A DNA stretch of 64,000 bases from Massilia eburnea (lineage in GTDB: Bacteria > Pseudomonadota > Gammaproteobacteria > Burkholderiales > Burkholderiaceae_D): assembly GCF_009720745.1 (NCBI RefSeq), contig NZ_WNKX01000007.1, positions 1 to 64,000 on the forward strand. Direction: 5' to 3'. The notes under the pieces were generated by a model, which was not told the DNA's origin, did not search any database, and was given only the letters and a program-made list of their open reading frames with translations. Positions 32,650 through 40,761 of the stretch are shown here, piece by piece. The translations under genes were made by a program, and so were the position numbers. Position 1 is the first letter of the stretch; each line of letters begins with the position of its first letter.

Positions 32650-33260
32650 TGCGCTGGCATGCCTTCCCCTTTGCCGCCGCGGCCGCGCTGACCCTGGCCG
32701 GCTGCGCCAGCGCGCCGCCGGAACGCTTCTACAGCCTTAGCAACGGCATGGCGTCCGCCGCCAGCGTGCCGGATCCCGGCTACTACATCGAGGTGCAAAA
32801 CGTGAGCGTGCCGCAGCAGGTGGCGCGCAGCCAGCTGGTAGTGACGTCGGGCGAAGGCCGCATCGACGTACTGGAGCAGGAACGCTGGTCGTCGCCGCCG
32901 GCGTCGGAAATTGGCCAGGCGCTGTCGCTGGCCATTTCCGGCGAACTGGGCGCCATCGACGTGTTCCGCACGCAGCCGCCGGAAAAAGCCGTGGTCTACC
33001 GCATCAGCACCGGCGTGCTGCGCTTTGAATCGGCGCCCGGCAAGTATGCGCTGCTGGACGCCGTGTGGAGCGTGCGCCAGGCAGGCAGCACGCAAGTCCT
33101 GACTTGCCGCAGCACTGCGCGCGAAGAGGTGGCCGCCGGGTTCGACGCACTCGTGATCGGCCATCGCCGTGCCCTGGCCCGCGTCGCGGCGGACATCTCG
33201 CGAGCCGTGCGCGGCCTGGCCGCCGGCAAAGCCAGTTGCCCGCAAACGGCAGCGAGCTAG
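32646..33260 (+). CDS. pqiC: PqiC outer-membrane lipoprotein
   Basis: This ABC-type transport auxiliary lipoprotein (DUF330/PqiC) is 204 aa. A lipoprotein signal ends LTLAGCAS, with Cys as the lipid attachment site, followed by PERFYSLSN, the standard family start. PqiC sits in the outer membrane and receives the PqiB tunnel. AAGGAG precedes the ATG, which overlaps the pqiB stop as ATGA. Confidence 0.9.
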   Translation: MMRWHAFPFAAAAALTLAGCASAPPERFYSLSNGMASAASVPDPGYYIEVQNVSVPQQVARSQLVVTSGEGRIDVLEQERWSSPPASEIGQALSLAISGELGAIDVFRTQPPEKAVVYRISTGVLRFESAPGKYALLDAVWSVRQAGSTQVLTCRSTAREEVAAGFDALVIGHRRALARVAADISRAVRGLAAGKASCPQTAAS

Positions 33261-33313
33261 CCGCTTTCTGCTTCGGCAGCAGCCTGCGCAAAGCGTAACG
33301 GACGTTGCCGCAT

Positions 33314-34036
33314 TCAGCTTGCAAGTTCACGCAGTGATTCAACATGGCGCCGCACCTCGCCCGCCCTGAGCGGGCCGCCATGTCCCATGAAAAAGCGCTG
33401 CGATCCCGCCTCCAGCATGCTTTCCAGCTGCGCTGCAACCGCTTGGGGATTGTCTTCGAATGGCGGGCGCTTCGCCTTGCCGGTCCTGGCAATCCCCCCC
33501 AGCAGGATGCCTGAGGAGATCAAGTCGCCTACCATCGCATCGCCGCCTGCAAGCTGCACCGAAATCGAGCCGCAAGTATGCCCAGGGGTCGGCAAAACCA
33601 TGCCGTCGAGACCGAACGGCTTCAGTGCAAGGACCTCGTCTTCCTGCAAAAGGATATCGGGAGTGAACGGTACGTACGGCTTCCTGATCAAGCCGGTTCG
33701 GAGAAACGCGCGCCCGAACCAGCCAGTGGCGCAAAATGTCATCGGCCGCTTCTGCAGGTAGTAGTCAAGATCGCCCGCGTGCGCAACGATGGGGGCACCG
33801 GTTTGCGCGCGCAGTTGCGCAGCGCTTCCCGCATGGTCGATATGCGCATGCGTCACCACGATCAGCTTGATGTCGGAAAGCTGCAGCCCATGGAGATAAA
33901 GGGCCCGTTCCACTTTGCGACCGCTGCCCGGCAAACCGGTATCGACCAGGACACAGCCTTTGGGGCCAATGATGATATGGCAGTTCACCATGCCAAGCGG
34001 CGCGATGCCAACTCGAACAATCTCGGGCGTACTCAT
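33314..34036 (-). CDS. Metallo-beta-lactamase-fold hydrolase
   Basis: This 240-aa cytoplasmic MBL-fold hydrolase carries the metal motif THAHIDHAG and a later His in PTPGHTCGS, with an Asp ligand in GGDAMVGDLI. The substrate is not evident; the family includes glyoxalase II, lactonases and esterases. The ATG at 34036 is chosen because AGGAG lies at the right distance; six upstream codons are open. It is divergent from the GlxA-type regulator gene, with 93 bp between, so that regulator may control it. Confidence 0.85.
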   Translation of the reverse strand: MSTPEIVRVGIAPLGMVNCHIIIGPKGCVLVDTGLPGSGRKVERALYLHGLQLSDIKLIVVTHAHIDHAGSAAQLRAQTGAPIVAHAGDLDYYLQKRPMTFCATGWFGRAFLRTGLIRKPYVPFTPDILLQEDEVLALKPFGLDGMVLPTPGHTCGSISVQLAGGDAMVGDLISSGILLGGIARTGKAKRPPFEDNPQAVAAQLESMLEAGSQRFFMGHGGPLRAGEVRRHVESLRELAS

Positions 34037-34129
34037 TCCTGGAACTCCTGGCAAAAGAAATCGGCCAGGCTATTGTGCACGGGCGCCGCGTTCCATTAGC
34101 ATGGCGATATTCGCATTTTTTTAGCCGAT

Positions 34130-35095
34130 ATGGTCAAACCTTTGAAACCTGCGCGCGTCGCCCTTCTGGCCTACCCTGGCTGCATGGGCCTGCAGCTATT
34201 CAGCGTGGCGGACATTCTTGCCATCGGGGCGGACATCGCAAAGGCTGCGCCCCCGGAAGTGGACTGGGTTTCGGTCCACGGGCGCCGCGTCCTGTTGTCG
34301 GGCGGAGTTCCCCTGGAAGCGGTCAAGCCCAGCGGAAAATATGATGTACTGATCGTCCCCGGCTTTGGCCTCAACCGCCCCGTCGACTGGCAATTCAGGC
34401 TGGCCGCCTGGAGCAAGGAAGTTGAATTCATCCGCCGCAGTTTTGCCAAAGGCAGCCGGGTGGCGTCGGCATGTGTGGGCGCCTTCCTGTTGGCCGAAGC
34501 CGGCTTGCTCAATGGCCGCAAGGCCGCCACTTCCTGGCTGTTCGCAGGCGACCTCGCGCGGCTCTACCCTGCAGTCTCCGTCCGGCCGGAAGCGCTGCTG
34601 GTGGACGACAGCGCCGTCATTACCACCGGCGCCGTCAGCGCGGCCACCGACCTCGCCATCTACCTGATCAAGCACCTGTTGGGAGCGGAGGCAGCAGTCG
34701 CCACCGCCCGCGTTTCGCTACTGCCGGACCAGCGCAGCAGCCAGGCCCCTTATGTGGACACCAATATCGCAGCCCAGGAGCTGCCAGACTTTTCCCAACG
34801 CTTGATCGAATGGTTCAACGGCCGCTTGGCAACGCCCTACTCGCTGCAGGAGGTCGCAGGCGCCTTCCACACAAGCCCCAGCACCTTGATGCGCCGGGTC
34901 CGCAGCGAGACCGGCCAGACGCCCTTGTCCCTGCTGCATGCCGCACGAGTGGAAAAGGCAAAGGAACTATTACGCAGCAGCGCGTGGAGTATGCCGCGCA
35001 TCGCCGAAGCGGTCGGCTACGCGGATGCCAGCAGCTTTTCGCGCCTGTTCACACGTCACACCGGCCAGACGCCGATGCGCTATCGCCGCCAATGA
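34130..35095 (+). CDS. GlxA-type transcriptional regulator (DJ-1/PfpI + AraC domains)
   Basis: The N-terminal half (residues ~8-190) is a DJ-1/PfpI class-I glutamine-amidotransferase-like domain with the nucleophile-elbow-type ASACVGAFLLAEAGLL. The C-terminal ~110 residues are an AraC DNA-binding domain with two helix-turn-helices (SLQEVAGAFHTSPSTLMRRVRSETG; MPRIAEAVGYADASSFSRLFTRHTGQTP). At 321 aa the architecture is complete. It is divergent from the MBL hydrolase gene, the most likely target. The inducer is unknown. Confidence 0.92.
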   Translation: MVKPLKPARVALLAYPGCMGLQLFSVADILAIGADIAKAAPPEVDWVSVHGRRVLLSGGVPLEAVKPSGKYDVLIVPGFGLNRPVDWQFRLAAWSKEVEFIRRSFAKGSRVASACVGAFLLAEAGLLNGRKAATSWLFAGDLARLYPAVSVRPEALLVDDSAVITTGAVSAATDLAIYLIKHLLGAEAAVATARVSLLPDQRSSQAPYVDTNIAAQELPDFSQRLIEWFNGRLATPYSLQEVAGAFHTSPSTLMRRVRSETGQTPLSLLHAARVEKAKELLRSSAWSMPRIAEAVGYADASSFSRLFTRHTGQTPMRYRRQ

Positions 35096-35701
35096 TCAAG
35101 GCCGCTTGAGCTTGCTGCGCGCACGTTCCGCACGTTCCCGGACGACGCATCCCTGGGCGTGATCATTGACCAGGCCCATCGCCTGCATGAATGCATAGAC
35201 GGTCGTCGGGCCGACAAATTTCCAGCCCAGCTTTTTCAGCGCCTTCGATAATGCGATGGCTTCATCAGACGTGGAAACAGTCTGCGGAGGCGCCGCTCCA
35301 TCCGGCGCTGGCTCGAATTTCCAGACAAAGCGCGCCAGCGATCCTTCGCTCGCAATCAGCTCCCTGGCGCGCCTGGCGTTGTTGATCACCGCCTCGATCT
35401 TGCCGCGATGGCGGACAATTCCTTCGTCCTGCAACAGGCGCTCCACGTCCTTCTCCGTGAAGCGAGCGACACGGTCGATATCGAAATGATGGAACGCGCG
35501 CCGGAAATTCTCGCGCTTTGCCAGGATGGTTCGCCAGCTCAAGCCTGACTGGAATCCTTCAAGGCAGATCTTTTCAAACAGGCGCGTGTCATCGACTACC
35601 GGAAATCCCCACTCGGAATCATGATAGTGCGGGAATTCCGGCGCGGCACCGCACCAGCGGCAGCGCGCGCCGCCATCAGGCCCGGCGAATAATTCGCTCA
35701 C
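35096..35701 (-). CDS. tag: DNA-3-methyladenine glycosylase I
   Basis: Tag removes 3-methyladenine from alkylated DNA. Features: N-terminal zinc-site CRWCG, HDSEWGFPVVDDTRLFEKICLEGFQSGLSW with the conserved Glu in SEWG, ILAKRENFRRAF, and the GIVRHRGKIEAVINNA helix-hairpin-helix-like region. At 201 aa it is close to the 187-aa E. coli enzyme. The gene overlaps the YciI-like gene by 4 bp and is the last of a three-gene operon headed by tetR, an unusual setting for tag. Confidence 0.95.
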   Translation of the reverse strand: MSELFAGPDGGARCRWCGAAPEFPHYHDSEWGFPVVDDTRLFEKICLEGFQSGLSWRTILAKRENFRRAFHHFDIDRVARFTEKDVERLLQDEGIVRHRGKIEAVINNARRARELIASEGSLARFVWKFEPAPDGAAPPQTVSTSDEAIALSKALKKLGWKFVGPTTVYAFMQAMGLVNDHAQGCVVRERAERARSKLKRP

Positions 35702-35994
35702 GCCGCCACCTCGTGCTTCAGGAATGCCAAGCGCTCATCGGTCATCGATGGCGCGATCTCCAGGATGTCCGCCGTAACAACGCCTTCCGCAACAAACGGG
35801 TCTTGCGCCAGGCGTTCCTGCAGCGCCGGTAAGGACGTGTTATGGGCGATGATGGCGCCGCCGGCATTCGGCTGGATGCTCCCCGCCAGCAAGAACACTC
35901 CCTCCTGCAGGCCCAAACGCATCCATGCCTTATGCGCATCCGTATGCAGGGCCGCCCGGCTCTTGTCGGCAAAACGCAGTGTTATGACAAACAT
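35698..35994 (-). CDS. YciI-like protein
   Basis: This 98-aa ferredoxin-like fold protein of the YCII family (MFVITLRFADKSRAALHTDAHKAWM ... FLLAGSIQPNAGGAIIAHN ... DPFVAEGVV) has the His after RxxH-like DAHKAW and the DPF motif typical of the family. The biochemical role of YciI proteins is mostly unknown. It overlaps the tetR gene by 13 bp and tag by 4 bp, so all three are probably co-expressed. Confidence 0.85.
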   Translation of the reverse strand: MFVITLRFADKSRAALHTDAHKAWMRLGLQEGVFLLAGSIQPNAGGAIIAHNTSLPALQERLAQDPFVAEGVVTADILEIAPSMTDERLAFLKHEVAA

Positions 35995-36557
35995 GTTCTC
36001 ACTCCTTTGATCCAGTCGCGCATGGCGTCGACTTCTTTTTGGATAAACCCTTCATCATGGAATGCATTGGCAAGCGTGGCCACGCCCTGGCTACGCGCGA
36101 GCAAATGCATGGCCAGGTCATCGGCATCGTCCGGCCTGCCGAGTAGCTCGAACTGGCGGCGCAGCCAAGTGCGAAACAGCAGGAAGATCTTGTTGGCATC
36201 TTCGCGCGAGCGATGCTCAAGCTTCGACAATTCGGTGCTCAGCGTACCGACCGGACAGCCGTGGGCCATGATCTTCGCGCGGTTCGCGACCAGGATGCCG
36301 ACGAAACAAAGCAGCCGCCCTTCCGGATGCCCGCCCGCCACCTCCCAACGCGCAAGCATTCCTGCGGTGGCGTCCAGGCGTAGCTGGATGACAGCATCGA
36401 GAATCTCGTCCTTTGCCTTGAAGTGATGATAGAAATTGCCGCGAGTGATGCCGACGGCCGCCGCCACGTCGGCGAACGACGTCTGCTCGTAACCCTGCTG
36501 ATAGAACAGCCGGTCAGCCGCTTCGATGATTCGTTCGCGCGTCGCTTTTCCAGTCAT
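35982..36557 (-). CDS. TetR/AcrR-family repressor
   Basis: This 191-aa protein has an N-terminal HTH (TRERIIEAADRLFYQQGYEQTSF, ADVAAAVGITRGNFYHHFKAKDEIL) and a C-terminal ligand domain with a Cys in AHGCPVGTLSTEL, resembling the TetR_C subgroup seen in NemR/AcuR-like regulators where a Cys senses electrophiles. That sensing role is inference. It heads the tetR-yciI-tag operon and has a palindromic operator directly upstream, so it very probably represses its own operon. Confidence 0.92.
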   Translation of the reverse strand: MTGKATRERIIEAADRLFYQQGYEQTSFADVAAAVGITRGNFYHHFKAKDEILDAVIQLRLDATAGMLARWEVAGGHPEGRLLCFVGILVANRAKIMAHGCPVGTLSTELSKLEHRSREDANKIFLLFRTWLRRQFELLGRPDDADDLAMHLLARSQGVATLANAFHDEGFIQKEVDAMRDWIKGVRTCLS

Positions 36558-36567
36558 GGGAATATAT

Positions 36568-36583
36568 TAGGACGCGCGCCCTA
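36568..36583. promoter_or_regulatory. TetR operator upstream of the tetR-yciI-tag operon
   Basis: TAGGACGCGCGCCCTA is a 16-bp palindrome with one mismatched pair, extending to ATTAGG/CCTAGAAT. It begins about 11 bp before the tetR start codon, a typical autoregulatory site for this family. Confidence 0.65.
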
Positions 36584-36605
36584 GAATTGTCAAGAAAATA
36601 ACGCG

Positions 36606-37604
36606 CTAATCCAGCGCACTCAGGCCATGCATGAACTGGTTGAACTTGGCCGGCTCTTCGAACGGAATGAAGTGGCCCGAACGCTCAAACATCACCAGTG
36701 CCTTGTGCGGCGCTTCGATCTGGTCAAAGTAATTGCGTGCTATTTGCCACGGTGCGTTGAAGTCGGCTCGGCCAAGCAGGAAGTAGACCGGAACCTGGAA
36801 AGTGCGGGCCGTACGCGTGAGATCCAGTTGGAGTAATTCCGGCCAAAGGGTCGCCAGCGACAGTGCTTCACCTTTGTCGCTTTGCGCATCGCGGTACAGT
36901 GCTTCTTCTTCCGTGTGCACGCCCTCGAACATTTTCCGGTAATTCATGCCGCCGTAAAACACGCCGCCATAGCGCAGCAGCCAGTTCCGCTGTGTCTTCA
37001 GGTCTTCCACGCCTTGCTTGCCACCAGACGGATAGCGGCCTTGCAAACCCTCAAGCTCGCGAATAGCCTGGGCATTCTTGTCCTGGCGCGCCTTGTCGAG
37101 GACATAAGCCAGCGAGACTTTTTCGTTTTCAATCAGGTTGGCTACCTGACCGACGCCGACGTAGGCGTAAAAATCTTCCGGATAATCGCGCGCCAGCATC
37201 GTGCCAAGGACCGTTCCCCATGAGTGGCCAAGCAGGAAAATCTTCTTGCGCCCAAAGCGCTGCTTCAACAGCGTTACCAGTTCATGCGCATCCGCCTCGA
37301 TCTGGCCGATACGCAGGGAAGACGCGGGGGCTTGGGGATCGAAGGAAAGGCCGGCTCCGCGCTGGTCCCAGTTCACGACGACAAAGTCGCGCTCCAGGCC
37401 ACGGTTATAGCTTCGGAACAGCAGCAGTTCGGAGAAACCCGGCCCGCCATGAAGTATCAGTAAGAGCGGCTTGCTGGTGTCCTCTCCATGGATACCGATT
37501 GCCTGCTCCACGCCGCCAAGCCGTACCCTCTCCATGGACGAGATGCCGCTTGCCCACGCCAGCTTGGCCAGGAACAGTCCAATGAACAGACAAATCGCAC
37601 GCAT
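36606..37604 (-). CDS. Alpha/beta hydrolase, proline-iminopeptidase-like, exported
   Basis: This serine hydrolase has oxyanion motif HGGPG (LLILHGGPGFSE), nucleophile elbow GHSWGTVLG, and catalytic Asp and His in LLGRADFNAP and FERSGHFIPFEEP. The family includes proline iminopeptidase and related esterases. A short N-terminal signal (MRAICLFIGLFLAKLAWA) suggests periplasmic location. At 332 aa the length is normal. It is transcribed alone; the substrate is undetermined. Confidence 0.85.
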   Translation of the reverse strand: MRAICLFIGLFLAKLAWASGISSMERVRLGGVEQAIGIHGEDTSKPLLLILHGGPGFSELLLFRSYNRGLERDFVVVNWDQRGAGLSFDPQAPASSLRIGQIEADAHELVTLLKQRFGRKKIFLLGHSWGTVLGTMLARDYPEDFYAYVGVGQVANLIENEKVSLAYVLDKARQDKNAQAIRELEGLQGRYPSGGKQGVEDLKTQRNWLLRYGGVFYGGMNYRKMFEGVHTEEEALYRDAQSDKGEALSLATLWPELLQLDLTRTARTFQVPVYFLLGRADFNAPWQIARNYFDQIEAPHKALVMFERSGHFIPFEEPAKFNQFMHGLSALD

Positions 37605-37710
37605 GGTCTTCTCTCCTCAAAGAAATCGAACCTGCTTACGCTATCTGAATCCTGCTGCGCACAACAAGCGGCAGTCGGACGAACGGTCGAAAATAAGGGG
37701 CGAACGGCGG

Positions 37711-38580
37711 CTACCGGAGCTGCCATACCAGGCCAAGTCTTTCGCATCCCCGAATGATCCAGCCGCCCGGATCGAGGTGCCTTGGCTCGTTCATCGCCGA
37801 GGTTGGACGCGCGTGGTGATGGCTATGCAGGCCCTCGCCTAGCAGCAGCAAGGCAAAGAAGACATTGTCCCGTGCTTCGCTATCGCTTCCCGCCACCTTG
37901 TTCCCGAATATATGGCCGAACGAATTGACCGACCACGTGAACTGGTGCAGCAGGGCCACCCGCGTGGCGCCAGCCCAGAAAAGGCAGCGCACCATCTCGC
38001 CCTCTCCGCCCAGCAGAAAGCCAACCGCGCCAGGCAGAACCAGTCCGGTGGCGGCGATCGGCCAATAGAACTTTGAAAGGAAAGCGATACTGCCGTCTGC
38101 AAGGCAATCCGGCGCATAGCGTTCAGGCTGCGAGACGCGGCCATAAATCATCCACCCCATGTGCGAGTGGAACCAGCCCAGGAAGCGGTTCGAAATCGGG
38201 CCGCTGTCGGAAAACCACGGCGAATGCGGATCGAACTGCTTGTCGGCAAAGCGATGGTGGCGCCGGTGGTCCGCCACCCAGCGCGTTATATCCCCCTGCA
38301 TCGCCCAGGTGCCAAGCACACCTAAAATGACCTTGATGACGGCACTGGTCTTGAACGCATGATGCGTGAAGTAGCGATGCATGCCGATGGCCACGCCCAG
38401 CACGGTCGAACCGAAGAAAACAGCAAACACGATCCATGTCGCAGCAGTCGGTGTCAGCTGCCACTTCCCGCGCAGCGCCAGGGCTGCCATCAATATCCAC
38501 GGCAGGATTATGGAAGCCACGTTGAGCAACCTGTTGCCCCAGTTTTCCCTTGGGTGCTGCGAGATATAAAGATCCTTCAT
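37711..38580 (-). CDS. Acyl-CoA/acyl-lipid delta-9 type fatty-acid desaturase
   Basis: This membrane di-iron desaturase carries the three His boxes: HRYFTHHAF, HRRHHRFAD and EGLHSHHH, with hydrophobic stretches between them for four membrane helices. At 289 aa from the ATG at 38580 it is a typical bacterial stearoyl-CoA-desaturase-like enzyme introducing a cis double bond. An upstream start (38646) would add 22 unlikely residues. It is divergent from the GH27 gene, and the 156-bp gap also holds a LacI-type operator. Confidence 0.92.
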   Translation of the reverse strand: MKDLYISQHPRENWGNRLLNVASIILPWILMAALALRGKWQLTPTAATWIVFAVFFGSTVLGVAIGMHRYFTHHAFKTSAVIKVILGVLGTWAMQGDITRWVADHRRHHRFADKQFDPHSPWFSDSGPISNRFLGWFHSHMGWMIYGRVSQPERYAPDCLADGSIAFLSKFYWPIAATGLVLPGAVGFLLGGEGEMVRCLFWAGATRVALLHQFTWSVNSFGHIFGNKVAGSDSEARDNVFFALLLLGEGLHSHHHARPTSAMNEPRHLDPGGWIIRGCERLGLVWQLR

Positions 38581-38667
38581 CCTGCACTCGAAATATTTTA
38601 GCAACAGTATGCTATTACCAATCTTCCCCTCTCGCAAGAATTCCATGCTATGCTAACCTTATCAGCC

Positions 38668-38682
38668 TGATAACGTTACCAC
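38668..38682. promoter_or_regulatory. LacI-type operator upstream of the alpha-galactosidase gene
   Basis: TGATAACGTTACCAC shares TGATAACG with the receptor operator at 9890 and has the same CG centre. It lies 54 bp before the GH27 start, placing this distant gene in the same predicted regulon. A second partial copy (AACCTTATCAG, 38655-38665) precedes it. Confidence 0.6.
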
Positions 38683-38736
38683 AGAGAGTGCCATTCAAGG
38701 CGCCAAATCAGACGGGAAATCCAATGGAGGAGAACC

Positions 38737-40656
38737 ATGCATAAAAAGAAGTCAAGCAGCACCGCTTCGGCCGTCAAAGCCGCCTTGTCCACTTTCGCCA
38801 CGCTGGCAGCTGCAGTGCCGGTGCACGCAGTCTCATTGCCCGGCAATGTAGCCGACCACACCCTGCAGGGCGTGCCGAGCATGGTCGTGCGCCCCGGCTC
38901 CTGGCGCGAGACCACCGACGTCCTGGTCCGCTCGACCGCGGATGGCCTGGTCAGCACTGGGCTCGCGGCCAAAGGCTGGAACATCGTCGCAGTCGACGAT
39001 GACTGGATGGTCAGGACTGACTGCACGGACTGGGATGCCGCACGCACACCGGTACCAAACTGCTCCGGCGGCCGGGATGCCAACGGCCACCCGATCGCCT
39101 CGCCGAGCAAATACCCGCAAGGCATTCAGTCCACCATCAACTACGTCCACTCCAAGGGACTGAAGTTCGGCATCTACACTGACGGCGGCTCCAAGACCTG
39201 CGACGGCGGCGCGGCGATGAATGCCGCCAGCGGCCCAACCTACTTCATCAGCGATTCCAACTACTTCGCCAGCATGGGTGTCGACTACATCAAGAGCGAC
39301 TACTGCTACAACATCAACAACACCTCCAACGGCTGGCCGCTCACCACCGACAGCGATGCTACCGTCGCCGTCGACGCCTACCGCCAGACCGCGCTGGCGG
39401 TCGATGCCGCCAACGCCGCCTACGGCACCCACATGGTCTTGACTCCGTCGCCGGCAGCCTACTTCAACTGGCATAACGACGCCACCGGCACCGCCGCCTT
39501 CCAGAAAGTGGTCGGCGGCCTGGCCCTGTACGCGCAACAGTGGCGCATTGGCGGCGACAACGGCGGCAGCACCTGGTCTTCCATGCTGACCACGCTGGAC
39601 CAGGGGGTCGGCACCGCCGCATTCGCCCGCGCCGGCCACTTCAACGACCTGGACCAACTCGCCATGGGCAAAGGTTCAATGACGACGGCCCAAGGCCAGT
39701 CCGAATTCAGCCTCTGGGCCATCATGGCAGCGCCGCTTAACATCAAGGTCGGCGTCACCACCGGATTGACAGCGCAGCTGGTCAGCGACGCCGGCAACAC
39801 CGACGTGATCGCCATCAGCCAGGACCAGATCGGGGCGCAAGGCAAGCGCATTTATAACGACGCCAACACCTCGGTCTTCACCAAACCGCTGGCGAACGGT
39901 GACTACGCAGTGCTGTTACTGAATAAGTCCACCACGGCCCAGACCATTTCCACCAGCGGCACGGCTGTCGGCACGTCCGCAACGCAGTTCAGCCTGACCG
40001 ACGTTTGGTCGAAAGCCGTCTCCACCAGCACCGGCAGCATTTCGGCAAGCGTGCCGGCGACCAGCGCCATTCTCTACCGCCTGCATCCGACTTCCAACGC
40101 CTTCAGCGCCTGGCGCCAGGCACGCAATGCGAGTTCGATCAGCGACGATGACGCCTCTACTGCCGGCTGCTTCGACAGCGCCTGCCGCAGCTTCTCCTCC
40201 GATGCGTTGGCTTCGGCCGGTGTGGCCGCCGGCGGCAGCATCACGGTCGGCGGGCAAACCTTTACCAATTGGGTAGGCGGCGGCGCAGGACAACTGGACA
40301 GCATCATTGCCCAGGGCCAGACCATTTCGTATTCCGCGGTCAGCCGCAGCTATATCGGCTTCCTCGGCGCCTCGAACGGCGGCGACGTGTCCGGCACGCT
40401 GACCCTGAACTACAGCGACGGAACCAGCAGCACGGTGACGCTCGGCTTCCCGGATTGGCAAAGCGTAAACCCCAGTGCCTTCGGCGACACCACCGCCGTG
40501 GTAACGACGCATGCCAACACGCAGACCAAGGCGCAGGTGAGCGGTAACCACCTGATTTCCCAGGCCAAGTTCGCTCTCCCTGCCGGCAAGAGCGTGATCT
40601 CCATCACACTGCCTAACCAGCCGGCGCTGCGCATCTTCTCCATCACGACTTCCTGA
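38737..40656 (+). CDS. GH27 alpha-galactosidase with a C-terminal accessory domain, exported
   Basis: This retaining glycosidase releases terminal alpha-galactose. The catalytic barrel (residues ~35-390) shows GWNIVAVDDDWM, nucleophile Asp in VDYIKSDYCY and the acid/base Asp in HFNDLDQLAMG. It is followed by the beta-sandwich domain (to ~450, AILYRLHP) and an extra ~190-residue C-terminal domain (ITVGGQTFTNW ... YIGFLGASNGGDVSGTLTLNYSDGTSS), rich in Ser/Thr/Gly, resembling NPCBM-type glycan-binding modules. The signal peptide runs to about residue 31 (AAVPVHA). AGGAG precedes the ATG. It probably acts with the receptor and PL8 systems through the shared operator. Confidence 0.93.
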   Translation: MHKKKSSSTASAVKAALSTFATLAAAVPVHAVSLPGNVADHTLQGVPSMVVRPGSWRETTDVLVRSTADGLVSTGLAAKGWNIVAVDDDWMVRTDCTDWDAARTPVPNCSGGRDANGHPIASPSKYPQGIQSTINYVHSKGLKFGIYTDGGSKTCDGGAAMNAASGPTYFISDSNYFASMGVDYIKSDYCYNINNTSNGWPLTTDSDATVAVDAYRQTALAVDAANAAYGTHMVLTPSPAAYFNWHNDATGTAAFQKVVGGLALYAQQWRIGGDNGGSTWSSMLTTLDQGVGTAAFARAGHFNDLDQLAMGKGSMTTAQGQSEFSLWAIMAAPLNIKVGVTTGLTAQLVSDAGNTDVIAISQDQIGAQGKRIYNDANTSVFTKPLANGDYAVLLLNKSTTAQTISTSGTAVGTSATQFSLTDVWSKAVSTSTGSISASVPATSAILYRLHPTSNAFSAWRQARNASSISDDDASTAGCFDSACRSFSSDALASAGVAAGGSITVGGQTFTNWVGGGAGQLDSIIAQGQTISYSAVSRSYIGFLGASNGGDVSGTLTLNYSDGTSSTVTLGFPDWQSVNPSAFGDTTAVVTTHANTQTKAQVSGNHLISQAKFALPAGKSVISITLPNQPALRIFSITTS

Positions 40657-40672
40657 TAAGTCCTGATGTCAA

Positions 40673-40702
40673 GGGAGCCCGTCCCCCTCGGGGCGAGCTC
40701 CC
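40673..40702 (+). terminator. Hairpin terminator after the alpha-galactosidase gene
   Basis: GGGAGCCCGTCCCC and GGGGCGAGCTCCC form a ~13-bp GC-rich stem with one mismatch and a 4-nt loop. No U-tract follows, so termination may be weak or the hairpin may only stabilise the mRNA. Confidence 0.5.
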
Positions 40703-40761
40703 GCAGAAACAATCTGATTGCGGCGGTGTATCATCGGTTCAATTCAACTCTGGACTACTGA

